64,000 nt of DNA, taken from contig NW_020194560.1 in NCBI RefSeq assembly GCF_002865645.1, forward strand, positions 1,116,001 through 1,180,000. The letters run 5' to 3'. This DNA comes from Hyaloscypha bicolor E. Its lineage: Eukaryota > Ascomycota > Leotiomycetes > Helotiales > Hyaloscyphaceae. A model generated the notes under the pieces. The model made no database searches. It was not told the origin of the DNA and was given only the letters and a program-made list of their open reading frames with translations. The position numbers and the translations under genes are program-made. Of this stretch, positions 33,901 to 47,528 are shown one piece after another (the first letter of the stretch is position 1; the number at the start of each line of letters is the position of its first letter).

Positions 33901-34120
33901 TTATAAATAATTAAACTACTCTAATTCAGGTTCTCTGGATAATAAAGAATTATATAAGGTAAAGCAGATAGTAAACTATAAAGTCTTCTATTTAAACGGA
34001 AATAAGAAATATAAGTATAAGGTATACTAGGCTAGCTATAGACCTAAAGATAATAAGTAGATCTGTCCTGAGTTATTTAATAGCCTAAAGATAATTAAAG
34101 AATATTATTAATTACTTTAG
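30968..34120 (+). pseudogene. DUF3435 tyrosine-recombinase-like protein with C2H2 and chromodomain, RIP-destroyed
   Basis: From 30968 (ATA, probably a former ATG) the frame reads GRKKQSIEKFWDNIEANGLK and stays open, apart from TAA/TAG and one TGA (a former CGA, 31727), past GLSKDRRPQYFIILAYLIIL (31538) and KYFESG...YGLLYK (about 31706-31765), the DUF3435 core. A later block (about 32226-32310, other frame) gives AGLYSKRIVNTSYY, then NIIFH and EALISTD, at the position of the recombinase HxxR box. From about 33110 the first frame resumes with a C2H2-like pair (Cys codons now TAC/TAT, His codons TAC/TAT) and closes at 33947-34120 with a chromodomain: ELYKVKQIVNYKVFYL, then KYKVYxASYRPKDNKxICPE, LKIIKEYY (x are stops where Trp is expected). 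About 1050 codons. Family identity rests on motif memory. Proteins with DUF3435 are tyrosine recombinases; one clade drives Starship elements. Confidence 0.7.
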
Positions 34121-36090
34121 CTTTTAGAGACCTAAGTTAGGGGAAGTTTTAATAATAAAAGAGATTATATAGTTAGTAGAATTATTTTATAGGAGTTATT
34201 AATCTATATTATTTTATTTTATTTTATTTTGGATTTTAACTAGCTATTTCTAAGTAATAAAAATCCTTTCTAGTTTAATCTATTCTATACTAGTTATTTA
34301 GGTAAAGATATTTCAAGCTCTTTAGTACCTTAGGTACTAAAGAATAACTTTAAAATAAAGAAGTACCAAATATAGCAATTTATATAAAAAGGTACTTTAG
34401 CTAAAACTAGTATCTTTCTTTCTAATCTAGTATTATAGATAGGTTATATTATATATATTCAAATTACTAGGTTATATATATTATAGCCTACTTACTACTA
34501 TTAGTAGAATTTCATCTCCTAGCTTTTATATAAAAATAGAAGAATTTAGAATAAAATTCATTACTATTTAATAAAGAAGTATTAAATAGCTATAGCTTAA
34601 TTAAGTAACTTGAAATATACGAAATAGAATAGAAAATACCGAGAGAAATTATTAGCTTATATTCGTAAGATATAATACTATATTTAGTTATTACTTTTAC
34701 TAATTAAATTCAAGAAAATAGACTAGAAATACTAGTAGATCCTTTCCAAATATAACTTAAACCAAACCTTAATAACCTATATACTTAAAAGAGAATAGAA
34801 GAGAAAAAGTATCTTTTCTTAAAAAATATAAGTAATTATTTAAATAAAAGTCTTATAAAATTATATAAGGGAATTAGTATATTATTTGCAGTAGTCGGGA
34901 AGGATTTAATATGTGAATTATAAGCAGGGGCTATTTAAAGTAAGGTATTTACTATTAATATTTTAACTATAGGTTTAAACTAACTAAAATATAGTATTTG
35001 TATTTTCCTAAAACCGAAGTAAGCTTTATTATAAAGATTAATAAGTTATAAGAAAGAGAAGTAAGACTTATTTATAAATTAAATAAATAAAGAAACCAAA
35101 TAGCTATAGAATTAGATATAAGGTACTAGGCTAAAAGGAAAGTAAATTACTTAGAGGTTATTATTTAAGAGGCTTGAAATAATAATTAAAAGTTAGAATA
35201 ATATATATAGAAATAAAAATTAGTAATAAAGTAGTCTTAAAGTAATATATTTAAATACTATAATAGAATAAGTAAGTTATTTGTATTATTAGTAGAGCTA
35301 AAATTCGAGCTGCCTTTTAATTAAGAATTATTTAATAAAAATGTCTTCTATTATTAAAATACTAGTATTAGCTCTTATACTATTTATAATTCTCATATTA
35401 CCTATAATTCTTATACTAGTATATAAGCTTATATTAGCTTATATTTTATTATAAACAAATAGCAGAAATTTTTTATACTAGGAGCTTTACTATCCAAGTT
35501 TCCCGAGGAAAGATATTTGCTTATTTCCTAAGTATATAGCCTATTCCTTGAATTAGTTCGGTAATCTGGTTACTAGAGAGGCCCTATTAGTTAGAATCTG
35601 TTTTAATTATAGCCGTATATTAATAGCCTTAGAAAGCAGAAGGGCTATATAAATAGAAACAGAAATAGATTTGAATTATTACTAGCTCTTTACTAGGTAT
35701 ACTTAAAAACTTATTATTAATAAACCTAGTATAATATTTCTCTATAGGTCCAAGTATATAGATTAATATAAATAGAAACCTTAAAGTTAATAGGCTAGGA
35801 AATTCCTATAAATTATACTATATTTATTTCCGGCTTGATTTTAGCTAAGGCTCTAATTCTGGTTTAATTAAGGTTAGAATTTGATATGACTCTTTTTCTT
35901 AATATTATAATAATAGTATTAATTTTTAGTACTTATCTAATCCCGGTCTTTTATTTTAATAATATTTCCTTTTTTTAACTTTTGAGCTTTTCTTATATAT
36001 TTAAATAGAAAGAATATATTATCTAAATTAATTATATAATTATATAAGTATAATATACGAATTATAAAAGGCAATAAACTATTAGGGAAG
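34121..36090. other. AT-rich, no gene recognised
   Basis: Mutated DNA. A stretch at about 35480-35950 reads as long plus-strand sense interrupted by TAA/TAG, with hydrophobic parts, but I could not name it. Confidence 0.4.
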
Positions 36091-36933
36091 CCTAGAAACA
36101 GGAAGGTCCGAGTTAATAGTATTTAATTACTACTATAATATGAATTATATATTTAGTAATAAGATAATAAGTTTATACTAGCTAGTTATTACCCTATATC
36201 TGGATCTTTTTGCTAGTCCCTAAAGAGCCTAGGTTATATCTATAATAAAATTATAAATATTTATACTTATTTTCTTAGTATAATTATTTTCGGAACTCTT
36301 TCGTTTTCTATATATAATAAGGTCTATTATTAGTATATAAATACTTAGCTAGGTAATATTATTATATTTTTAGTATTTTTCTAAAGTATTACTATTTGCT
36401 TTCTTCTCTTAGCCTTCTTCTATATTATATTGAATTATAGTTTAGTAATAGTAGTATTAAGTAATTATCTTAACTATTTGAGTATTATAATTTTAATATA
36501 GGAATTAATTATTTCTTCTGTCTATTATGGATTTTATTATAAACCAAAGCTTTAGAAGCTATATTAGCTTATAGCTATAATTCTAGCTTCTACTTATATA
36601 GTTATTACTCTTTACTATAGATTTTACTATTTAAATTTTCGGCTATATCGGGCTATAATATATTCTAGTTTTGGTCTTTCTATAATTTGCTTTATTATAT
36701 ATGGCCTCGTATTCTATAATTGGGTTTTCTAAGATTATAGAATAAGCTTGAGTTAGATGGAATTAATAAAAGAGCTAAATATAATTAGTATAATAGTTTA
36801 TATTATTAGGATTCCGGAAAGATAATATCTATAAAGATATAATACTTATAGTAGTAGTTATTAGATACTTTATATTATGGTTATATTTACCGGGCTAATA
36901 TATTTAGCTAGTCTACTAAGTATATTTCATTAT
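36091..36933 (+). pseudogene. PAQR/haemolysin-III-type membrane protein, RIP-destroyed
   Basis: One plus-strand frame runs from about 36091 to 36933 with only TAA/TAG breaks. It shows the PAQR order: YELYI...DNKFILASYYPISGSF (36142-36210; family DNxFIxxGYRP), SLKSLGYIYNKIINIYTYFL (HNETxNIxTH with His codons CAT/CAC now TAT), membrane segments IIFGTLSFSIY, ICFLLSAFFYII, a run AIILASTYIVITLYY, SSFGLSIICFIIYGLVFY, and the last motif IPER (36811) followed by YSSSY-stop-ILYIMVIF, which corresponds to GSSHQIFH with His mutated to Tyr. PAQR proteins (fungal Izh type) are seven-helix proteins linked to zinc and lipid homeostasis. Codons changed are those RIP targets (CAx to TAx, TGG to TAG). About 280 codons, a normal length for the family core. 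Not a toxin gene despite the haemolysin-III name. Confidence 0.75.
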
Positions 36934-37444
36934 CTATATATATATTCTTAGTTCTTCTAATAAAGAGTATTAATACTTATAAAGTACTATCTATATGAAA
37001 TTAGTAATAAGTATAAAGTTATTATAATTTCTATTAGGCCAAATATAAAGTAATTCTCTCGAAAGCTATTTATAAAGTTTATATTTATAATTAGCTATAA
37101 GATTATTATATAAATCCGGATAACTAGTTCTGAACTATTAATTTATATTATATATTTTGGTAATTTAGGTAATATTATTATATTTAGTACTATTTTAAAG
37201 TAGTTCTTATTTCCGGAACTCTTATTTAAATAGAAAGTTTAAGGAAGTTATAGTTTCCTAATAAGAATTATTATATTATTTATTTTATAATTATATATTA
37301 TTTTAATTTTTTAAGAATTTCTTCTTTACTTTAAAGTATTAGATAATTAACTATAAATTCTAATTTATATAGACCGAGATATTAAATATAATAAAGTCCG
37401 AAATCGGCTTTAGTTCCGAATATTCTAACTTATTATTTTTGTTT
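36934..37444. other. AT-rich, no gene recognised
   Basis: Between the PAQR relic and the minisatellite; nothing identified. Confidence 0.4.
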
Positions 37445-38065
37445 GAGTATAATAGCAAATATGGCTTTTTTAGAAGAAGTTATAAAAGTATAAAGTAAAA
37501 ACTAGCTACTTAATAAAAGAGGATATAAAAGTATAATATAGAAACTAGCTTCTTAGAAAAAGATATAATAGTAGATATAGCTTTCCGGAAAAGAATATAA
37601 AGATATAATATAAGAATTAGCTACTTAATAAAAGAGGTATAGTAGTAGAATTAGTAGCTTAAAAGAGTATAAAAGATATAGTATAAGAAATAACTTCTTA
37701 GAAGAAAAATATAATAGTAGATATAGCTCTCCTAGAAAAGAATATAAAAGTATAGAATAAGAACTAGTTATTTAATAAAAGAGATATAGTAATAAATATG
37801 GCTTCTCGGAAGAGAATCCAAAAATATAGTATAAGAAACGGCTTCTTAGAAGAAAGGCATAATAACTAATATAGTTCCTAAAAGAAAATATAAAAGTATA
37901 GTATAAAAACTAGTTACTTAATAAAAGAGGTATAATAGCAGATATGGCTTCCCGGAAAAGAATTCAAAAGTATAATATAAGAAACGGCTTCTTAAAAGAA
38001 AAATATAATAGCTAATATAGCCCCCTAGAAAAGAATATAAAAGTATAATATAAAAACTAGCTACT
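37445..38065. repeat. Minisatellite, about 74-bp period, 8-9 copies
   Basis: Alternating variants of CTAGCTACTTAATAAAAGAG and CGGCTTCTTAGAAGAAAG recur at about 37500, 37545, 37612, 37690, 37763, 37835, 37906, 37981 and 38056, each followed by TATAATAGxxxATATGGCT and CCGGAAAAGAAT. Most spacings are 70-75 bp. C and G are kept in CCGG and GGC cores, so the array was once much more GC-rich. It may have been a coding repeat. Confidence 0.8.
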
Positions 38066-41000
38066 TTAGTTCTAATTACTATTACCGGAATTTTACTAAT
38101 AGATAGTATAGTAGTAAGATATTATATTACTTTCTATAGCCTTCTTCTAGTACTTCTTAAATTATATTATAAGCTTGGGAATATTATATCTCTTATTTCT
38201 TTCTTACTTATACTATACAAATAGTATATCTGTCTCATAAGAGTATTTCGGATAGTAACTTTCACTTCTAGCTATAATAATTATAGATTCTCTATATTAA
38301 ATAAAGCGGCTATAGATAAGGCAATAATTTAAAACAAAAAGCAAGAAGATAATAAAGGAAAGAAATATATAGTAATAGAAAAGAAAAAAGGGGCTTTTTT
38401 ATAAAGCCTATAAGATAGTAGAGTTCTGTAATTATTAGGTTACTATTACTTTTTATAATTCTAATTTAGGGAAATATTATATATTTAAGTTAGTAAACTT
38501 ACTAATATAACTACTATTATTCGAGTAGATTATAGGTTACTAGATATTACTATATATATTAAGATATAACTAACCCGGTAATAAATAAAAAATAATAAAA
38601 CCCTATAGCTTAGGCTTCCTGACTACTATAAATAGCAGAATATCTAATATAAAGTCTTATTAAGAAAAGATAATAAGGGCTCAGTAACTAGCTTAGCTAC
38701 TTATACTAATATATCTCCTCTATTAGTATTATTTATATTCTATAAATCTCTATTAGTACCCAAGGATAAATCAGTAAATAATACTAAAGGGGTAATATAA
38801 AAGTTATATTTTTTATTTATTATATCTGTATTAAATAGCTTCTTTAGCCTATTTCATTAGTAGATTTAAATATAAAAGAAAAGAATAATATTACCTAGAT
38901 AAAGTAATAACTATTATATCTAATTCTAGTAAATAAGCTTAAAGCTAGATAAAGGAACTAAATAGTATACTTAAATTAGTACTTTTTAGATAAGAGAAAT
39001 ATATAGTATATCTGTTTTAGGATTAGGAAACTAGTTTATTAAGATTAAGAATTATTTTTCTTTATAGCTTTCTATAGTATCTTAAATATATTTGGATTAG
39101 CTATAGACTTTAGTAATAATTAATTAATAAATATTACAGGAGAATATATTACTATTACTTATACTTATTAACTACTAGTAATATCTATAATAGAAAGTAT
39201 AGGCAAGGAACTAATCTCGAATTCTAGTTCTAGTTTCTAATTACTAATTCCTAGTTTTTAATATATACTTGCCTTACTAAAGATAGATATTAGTATTAGC
39301 CCTAACTTATAAATTATAATTTTAATAGCTAGCCTAGTTAGTCTTCTCTTATGGTTTTTATAGCTAAGCCTACTAAGAATTCGAGTATTATTTAGGTTTC
39401 TCCTATATTATATAAGTAAATTTAATTCCCTATCTAATACTTACTCTTTCCCTTCTTAAGGGAAAAAAATATTCTAAGTTAAGTTAGTAATCTGGATTTG
39501 AATTACCTTTATTTATTATTATAAAACTAAAAATATATATAATATTATATAATATTTGTCCTTATATAATAAATAATCCAGTATACTAGAAAATTAGACA
39601 AATTTCAATATTTACAAGTTACTATATAAATAGAACTCGTATAATAAGCCTATTACTAACTTTAAATATAACTTAAATTTTTTTTATTATAATTAGTTTA
39701 AAAAGAATATTATAGTAAAAAATCCGTAATTCTTATAATCTTATTAGTTATTTCCGATATACCGGATTTTCCGGTATATAGGAACAGATATTATTTATCT
39801 TTTTTTAAAGCCTCTAACCCTTAAACTAGTATATTTATAATTAATAAAAGGTTTCTTATTTTTAAGCTATAAATAAATATTTTAAACTCCTATTAACTAA
39901 TAGTATTACTAGAGTATTTCTATTAATAGCTCGGATATAGCTAGTATTTACTATAATAGTAGCTAGATATTTAATTTATATAAATAATATATTCGGATTA
40001 TTAGTTCTTATAAACCAATTAAAGTACTAATAGTAGCCTGCTTATAAGGACTTTGGGAAGTTATTATAATCGGATCAAGAGGAAATACTACTATATTAGG
40101 TACTCTAATCTGAGTTTAGAGCTCTCTATTTAATAGTATAGCTATTATTGAGTCCGATTCCTCTATTAGGAATCTGGTTTAATATTAAGAGATATTCTAT
40201 AAGTAAGAATAAGAGAAATAAAAAAGGTAAATATATACTAAGATTAAACTAGTTTTTACCCAGATCTCTACCTGTATTTATAGCTTAAATAACTATTTTC
40301 TTGCTATTAACTAGGCCGCTTATAAAGGTCAACTTATAATAAGTATAATACTAACTTGCTTTAGAGCTTTCTTTCAAGTTTATTACTATATAGCCATATA
40401 TAAGACTATCCGAGATTACTTAAAAAGATTAATTAGAATATATATATACTATACCTCTATTATAACCGGAAGCGGTATTAAGGTCTTTAAGAGAATTATT
40501 AAAGATATTATAGGTAAGTACGGGTCCAGAAGCAAAGATAGCCTTATATAGCCAAGTATAAAAAGGTTTATAGTAATTCCCTAAATAATAGAGAAGTTAG
40601 TAATTACTTTTTCAGAAATATTTCGGGACTTTGAAATATTATAAAAGAAAAGAGATTTCTTTTCTAATACTTATAATAATAAGTAGTTTTCTTAATTCTA
40701 GATATAGATAAATTTATACCTAATATAGAAGAGAAAAAAGTAAAGAGAATAAAGAAGATATTAATATAAAATTATATATTAAGATATTTATATAAGAAAA
40801 TTATTTCTTTATTAATAAGAATTATATAATACTTATAATAAGTTTTAATTAAATGAATTTGAAATAATATTTTTGGAATTTAATAAATATATATTAGTAG
40901 TAATAAATATAGATTAAAGCTATTAACGGAATATATTTATTATTAAATAAGTAAAAACTAAGAAGCTAATTCTAGAAGCGGTTTTCTAAAATATAAGCTA

Positions 41001-44000
41001 AAAAGAATATACTATAAATGTTCTTCTAGAATAGAGCTTTAATTAGCCTTAAGATATAATATAATATATTACCTTAATAATATTAGATATAATAGATTAT
41101 TTTGGAAAATAAAATATAAGATTTTATACTATAATTATAGCTATTAGTAATATATATCTTAATAATCCTTACTATCCTAATTACTATTTCTCTTAATATA
41201 ATTCGCTAGTAATAGCTTAATTTATCTCTATTTATTTTAATAAATAATATATATTATAACTCTTATAATATATTAAAGGTCCCTATATAAGAAATAATTT
41301 AAAGTACCTTAAAGTAAACCTATTAAACCCCTTTAATATTTGACTTCATATTATCTATATATATAAGATTATAATTATATATAATATCTCTAATCGCCGA
41401 CTTCTATATCCTAATTCTCAAGTCCTAACTTACCCGGATAGTATTAGAGTTTTTTTGTCTTTAATTTATTATATTATACTACTTTTATTTCTTATTAATA
41501 TAAGCCTTTTATATATATATTTATAAGAACAATATAATAAGTTACCTCTTTATAGTATTATTTTATCTTATTTCTTTTAGTTTAGGAAAGTCAAGGATTA
41601 AGGCAGAGAAATAGTAAGAGCTACTATAGGTACTTGGATAGATTATATAGAGCCTAGAAGTACTAGTAAAGGAAATAAGATTTATAGGCTTAATTTAGGA
41701 AGTCTTGTAATTAGGACGGAGTTTAGAGGTATAAATATTAAAAAAGAATAGAGCTTTTAGTATATTATTAATAGTATTACTTTATACTATTAGAATAGAA
41801 TTACTATATTATAAAGAGAAGCTTATTATTATTAATATTTATTTATCCGAGTAATCTTTTCTTATTAGTATTAAAATATTACTAGTTATAACCTCCTTTA
41901 TAGCCCCCGGATTACTAGCTATTAGACCCGCTTCTAAAGCTTTTAGATTACTAATTATAAAATAGAGTATTAATATAATAGAATTATTATTCTAATAACT
42001 AAGGGTTACCCAGTTATTATTCTAGTAGGTATAGGCTATAGAACAGGTTATATTATTAGGAGAACAAGTTATATTTAGATATTTATTACTAGTACCTTTA
42101 AGAACCAGATTTCTAAATATTTCGAAAGACTAACTTCTATTATATTTGTTTTAGTAGCTATTTATATTTGAAATATTATACTATAATCCCGGTACTATAT
42201 TTGGATTATATATATATTCAAATTATATAATTATATTTATATTAAAAGTATTAGACTTATTAATTATATTTATAATAGCTTAATTAAATAAGAGCTTAAT
42301 AGATATATTATTAAAGGTACTATTAATAGTACTATTAGTATTTAAGGTTCTATTAATAATTCTAAGCTAGTAGGTCTCTTTATAAATTCCTTTAATAGGA
42401 ATAATACTCGAGAGTACTAAATAATTACTAATAGACTTATAATATATAGGAAAATTATATTTATTAATTATAATTATAGTACTATTCTGGGTAACTAGAG
42501 CTAGACCAAATTAAGTAAAGGAGAATAATATTACTAGTAGTAAGAGTACTATAAATTTAAAGAATTATATCTTAACTTAATAGTAATTTTAAGATAGTTA
42601 ATAAAGGAAAATAAAAGAATTAAAAGTATAGAATATAAAAAAAGGAGGAAAAATAAATATAGTAAAGTATAATACTTGAGATTATAGTAAAAGATATTAT
42701 ATAAGTTATACTATATTAAAAAAAGATCTATTTTAAACTTAATATTTGACTTAAGCCAGAAACTACTTCTTTAGATATAACTTGAAATAGCTATCTCGTA
42801 ATAGTAAATAGAAATAGCTCCTATTTTATAGTAATATAATAATCCCATTTTATAGAACTAGTAATCCTATATTTAATATTTCTTAGAAATATATTAATAT
42901 AATATCTCAAATATATTCTTACTATCTAGCCTAAGATTTATCTTACCTAATATTAGTCTATAATTATTTCTTAAAGCCTTCCGAAACCCGAAACTATATA
43001 TTATTTCATTATAGGCTACTCTCGTTTATATAGCTTCTTATACCAGAGTTCTATTAATATAAGTATTAACTTATTAAGCGAAATTTCTTTCTTTATAGAC
43101 TATAGATAATAAAAAGCTTATTTTGCTATATAGAACTATGGTTTGCTCGTTTTATAAAAGTAATTATAATTATCTTTCCCGAAGGCATTTTTATTATAAG
43201 AAATAATAATTTCCTTACTAGCCTAAATCTTCCTTAAAGCTATAATCTTGACCTCCTTATATAATTTACTTAATATTAACTAGATATTCGGGCCATAAGC
43301 GTGATTTGCAAAATATATTAGGTCAAGTATTCTAAATCGGATCTTATAGTAATTTGATTTTATAAAACTGAAATTATTCTGGTTAGGTGCCTTCTTTTCT
43401 ATAAAGCAGACTTGAGTTTTATATAAATATATAATCTCGCCTCTCTTAATATTTTTCTGTACTTTAAATATAGCCTCGGGTATAGGTAAGTATTAAGTTA
43501 TTCTTAAAACCTTAAATAAATAGTCCGGTAAGTAAAGATTAATATATTTTCTTATATATTTCTAAAAGTTTTCTTTCTTATTAGCTAATATAAGGTTATC
43601 TGAGAAACTTTTCAGGTTAGGAACCTATAATAACTATAAAACGGCTTTCCTAGGATCCTTTTACTTAATAATAATATTTTTTATTATCTAAACTATATTC
43701 TTTTAATTTTTATAAGCTACTAAATATATATAATAGTTCTTCTAAATTATTATCTCGGGATATATCTATATACTAAATTCAGCTATAATTATTTAAATAT
43801 ATATTAAGCTATCTTATATTATTAATAAGTAAATCTATTATAATATTATTAAAGTCATAAAGCTAGTTAGATATAATATAATATATAAGCAGGTAAGGAA
43901 AAACTTTACTTATATTTTAATAAGTAATAAGTAGAAGTATAAATAAGACTATATTATATAAACGAGCTAGGGAGTTCTTATTTATAGTAGCCAGGGGATT

Positions 44001-47000
44001 TTGCTTTAAAACTCTTGGCTTTTAAATACGTTTTCGAATATAGGTAGCTTTCTTTTTAGATTTTAATATCTTGGTTAGGAAAAGTATAGAGAATTCGATA
44101 TAGTATAAGGAAAGACATATTAGGGTACTAAAAGGAGAATATAGGTTCTTATAGATCTAGCCTACTAATATATATCCTAAGGATTTGCCTATATTTTAGC
44201 TAAATATATATATAGGGTTTTCTATATTATACTATATATAATACTAAGGCTCTTTATATAATATAGCTAACTCTAGATTATTAATATAGCTAAGGAAGCT
44301 ATTAAGCTAACTTGGGCTCGGATTAGAGAAAAAAAGAAATAGAATATATATTTTAGTAAGAGTTATTATAGGCTATAAATCTAGTAAACGGGAAGTCTAT
44401 AACTAAGTTAAAGGAAAAAGGTAATTATATTCTATCTAAATTACGGGCTGGAATCTAGTAATAGATTTTTTTGAACTTCCTAAAGAATTAAGTTTTAACT
44501 AAGCTTAAGGCTATAATTACCCGATTTTCTTATATTACTATATTATTTCTTATATCTATAACTTTAGTAAATATAATACTATATATAACTTCTTAATACT
44601 AAAATAGATTATCTCTCTCGGACTCGTTTATTTCTATTATAAGACTTATAGATTAACTATATATCCTTAGCCTAAAGATAAATAACTCCTATTAAGCTCT
44701 TTAGTAACCCTCTTTTTTCTCGAGCTTTAATAGTATAAATAGTTAGGATCTAGCTATAATTAAGTCCTATATATATTTTAGCTAACTTAATATTATTAGA
44801 GATAATAGTTTAGGATTATAGCTTTTTTAGTCTTTTAAAAATATAAAAAGAAAAGTTAGGCTTTTATTCCAAATAGTTATAAAGAATAATATCCAGGCTC
44901 CTGAGCTCCAAGTAGTATTTAAGGATATATAAGTATTTCGGGAAAGTAGATAAATAAGGTATTTCGATTATAATATAGTAGATAAATAATTAAATCTGTT
45001 TTGACTTTAAATATTTAAATATTTTATTTCCCTAGAAATCAAAAGTATTATTATAATAAAAGATATAGTAACTTGTTTTAAATACCTAATTTAAGACTTA
45101 GAAAATCGCAAGATTTCTAGTATTATACTTCCCTAAAATATTTAGGGTAATAGGCTTTTTCTTAATAAGAAAATATTTGAGAATAGATTAGATAATCTTA
45201 GGAAAGAATTACTATAGCTTGGGTTTAATATCTTATTAATAGAAATGGTTAGATAATAGGGTATAATAAAAGAATTTTAAGATATACTAGAATATTCTTC
45301 TTTTTATATTAACTATTTATTATATTAGAATATTCTTTATTTCTTTCTATAGCTTAATAATATAACTTATGGCTTCCTGACCTAATTCTATACTTAATTT
45401 AGTACTATCTTATAATATTATAACTTCGTCTACTAGCGAATTATAATAGTAATATAGTTATTACTACTATTCTTATTATTATTACTTTATATCCTATATA
45501 ATTAAGATGAGATTATTTATAGACCAGAACTCTTTATTAAAAAATTAAAGAACTTTTGCTTTTCCTATAAGTATATTGGCTTCTAGAAAGAGATAGCTTA
45601 TATTAGATTAGTAAATATAGTAGAATTCTCTTAGGTATATAAATAGGTAATTAAATAAACTACTTTCTGAAATATATTAAAGCTAATATTAAATCTCGGA
45701 GAAGTATTATTATAGTATATAATAGTACCTTATATTTGAGGCACTTTCCTTATTAGTAATAAAGTATAAGGTAAAAAGAAAAGTCTAGTTATTTATAGCT
45801 ATTTATAATAGATAGCTTAGTATAAGCCTTAGCTAATTTAGTATTCAAGAATATTACTTTATTAGAGATAGGTTAGCTTAATTATAAATAATTAATAGAA
45901 CTAATTAGGAGATATTCTATACTAGTATTAGTTGGGATACTATACTAATATAACTAACCAGGGATTCTAATAGCAGACTTAATACCCAAATCCCTAACTA
46001 TAGTAAATAATTAGCGGCTTCTACTATATTATAAGTCCTACTCTCGGTATAAAAAGCCTACTTAATAAAGTCTAATAGTATATACTAAATAAGCTATATT
46101 TCCTAGTTAATATAGCTAGAGTAATAAAGCCAGATTTCCTACTAGTTTTATAATCTAGTAAATCTGCCTATAGTATATATCTAGAAGAATAATACTTATT
46201 CTTTATAGTATTATAGTATTATTTAAACTATTTAGCTCCAATATAGGAATAATACTATTACGGGTCTGCTATTTCTATTAGGCTATAGGAAGAATAATTT
46301 CCGTATAATCCGGATATAGAATAGGATTATAGCGAATTTTAAATAGTTAGAATAAGTATAGTATAAAAGTATCTAGGTAGACGGGTTATTTATCTAGATC
46401 TGGGCCGTCTCTTCTTATTCTCTATATAAAGTATTTAATTCTACTATTATAATATCCTAGAGTAAGGCAGATCTAGTTTAATATAGCCCATACTTAATTA
46501 GAAATATAGGCTTTTATATAGGCGAGATAGAAAGAAGCTTTACTATAGGAAGATTTATATTCTTACTATATGGTTATGCCTCTTAATAAATCATATAAGT
46601 AAAGAGGTATAGGGATAAAAGTTACTTGTATTCGAAGTAGTAGGGTATATAGCTCCTAATACAGGTAAAGTCTGGATCTTATATATTATTTATATGAATT
46701 AGTATAGTTATATATAAGTAATAAAGAGGAAAGAATTTAAAAGCTCTTTTTATTTCTAGTAAATAAAGCTAATATAATAATTCTTTTAAAAAAGTATTAC
46801 TTATATCCTATTCTATTATATTACTTAATTTAAAGTACTAGTAATAAATAATATAGAGATATTTAATAAAACAAGTAGAACGGAATTAGGTAATAAATAC
46901 TTATTAGTTAGTAAGAGAATAGCCTATATATATTTTAATAGAGAGAAAATTTGCTATAATCTATTAATTAAAAAGCCATTAATAGAGCCTTATTTATAAG

Positions 47001-47318
47001 TAATATAATATTTAAGATTTTCTTTCTACTAATATAATTATTTGCAAGAATTTATACTTATAACTAAATCTTATCTAATAGGGTCTTTAATTTAAAATAA
47101 AGAAAAAGCTAGCTTAATACTAATATCTCTTAAATATAGTAAGTAATTATATATATTAATAGCCTTAAAAATAATAATAAACTTCTTTAAAACCATACTA
47201 CTATATAAATCTCGGACTTTAAATAAGTAATAATTAGTTATTAAGTTAATACGGGATAGGGAACTATTAATCTTCGAGACAAGATAAAACGGAAAATCAG
47301 GATCTTTAAGCTCGAAAC
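38066..47318. other. AT-rich, no gene recognised
   Basis: About 9.2 kb of mutated DNA. Several stretches read as sense with only TAA/TAG breaks on one strand or the other (for example plus strand about 38320-39000, minus strand about 42585-42100), which suggests further former genes, but I could not assign any. Confidence 0.45.
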
Positions 47319-47528
47319 GGAAAAGTCTATAGAGATAATTAAAGAACTCTATAATAATACGAAAAAATCTATAGAAATAATAGAAGAACTCTATAATAAC
47401 CTAAAAAAGTCTATAATAATAATTAAGAAATTCCTTAATAATATGAAAATAGCTATAGAAATAATAGAAGAATTCTATAATAATCTAAAAAAGTTTATAA
47501 ATATAATTAAATATAATTATAATAATAT
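47319..47528 (+). repeat. 42-bp tandem repeat encoding a 14-residue repeat, 5 copies
   Basis: Units start near 47319, 47361, 47403, 47445 and 47487. In one plus frame they read KSIEIIKELYNNTK, KSIEIIEELYNNLK and variants, with no stop through the array. Alternation of Ile/Leu and charged residues suggests a helical repeat in a former protein. Part of an otherwise mutated gene. Confidence 0.75.

Noticed and set aside
43550..43720. Minus-strand stretch that looked kinase-like (KDPRKAVL, NLKSFSDNL)
   Set aside because: No DFG or APE motif follows; too weak after RIP.
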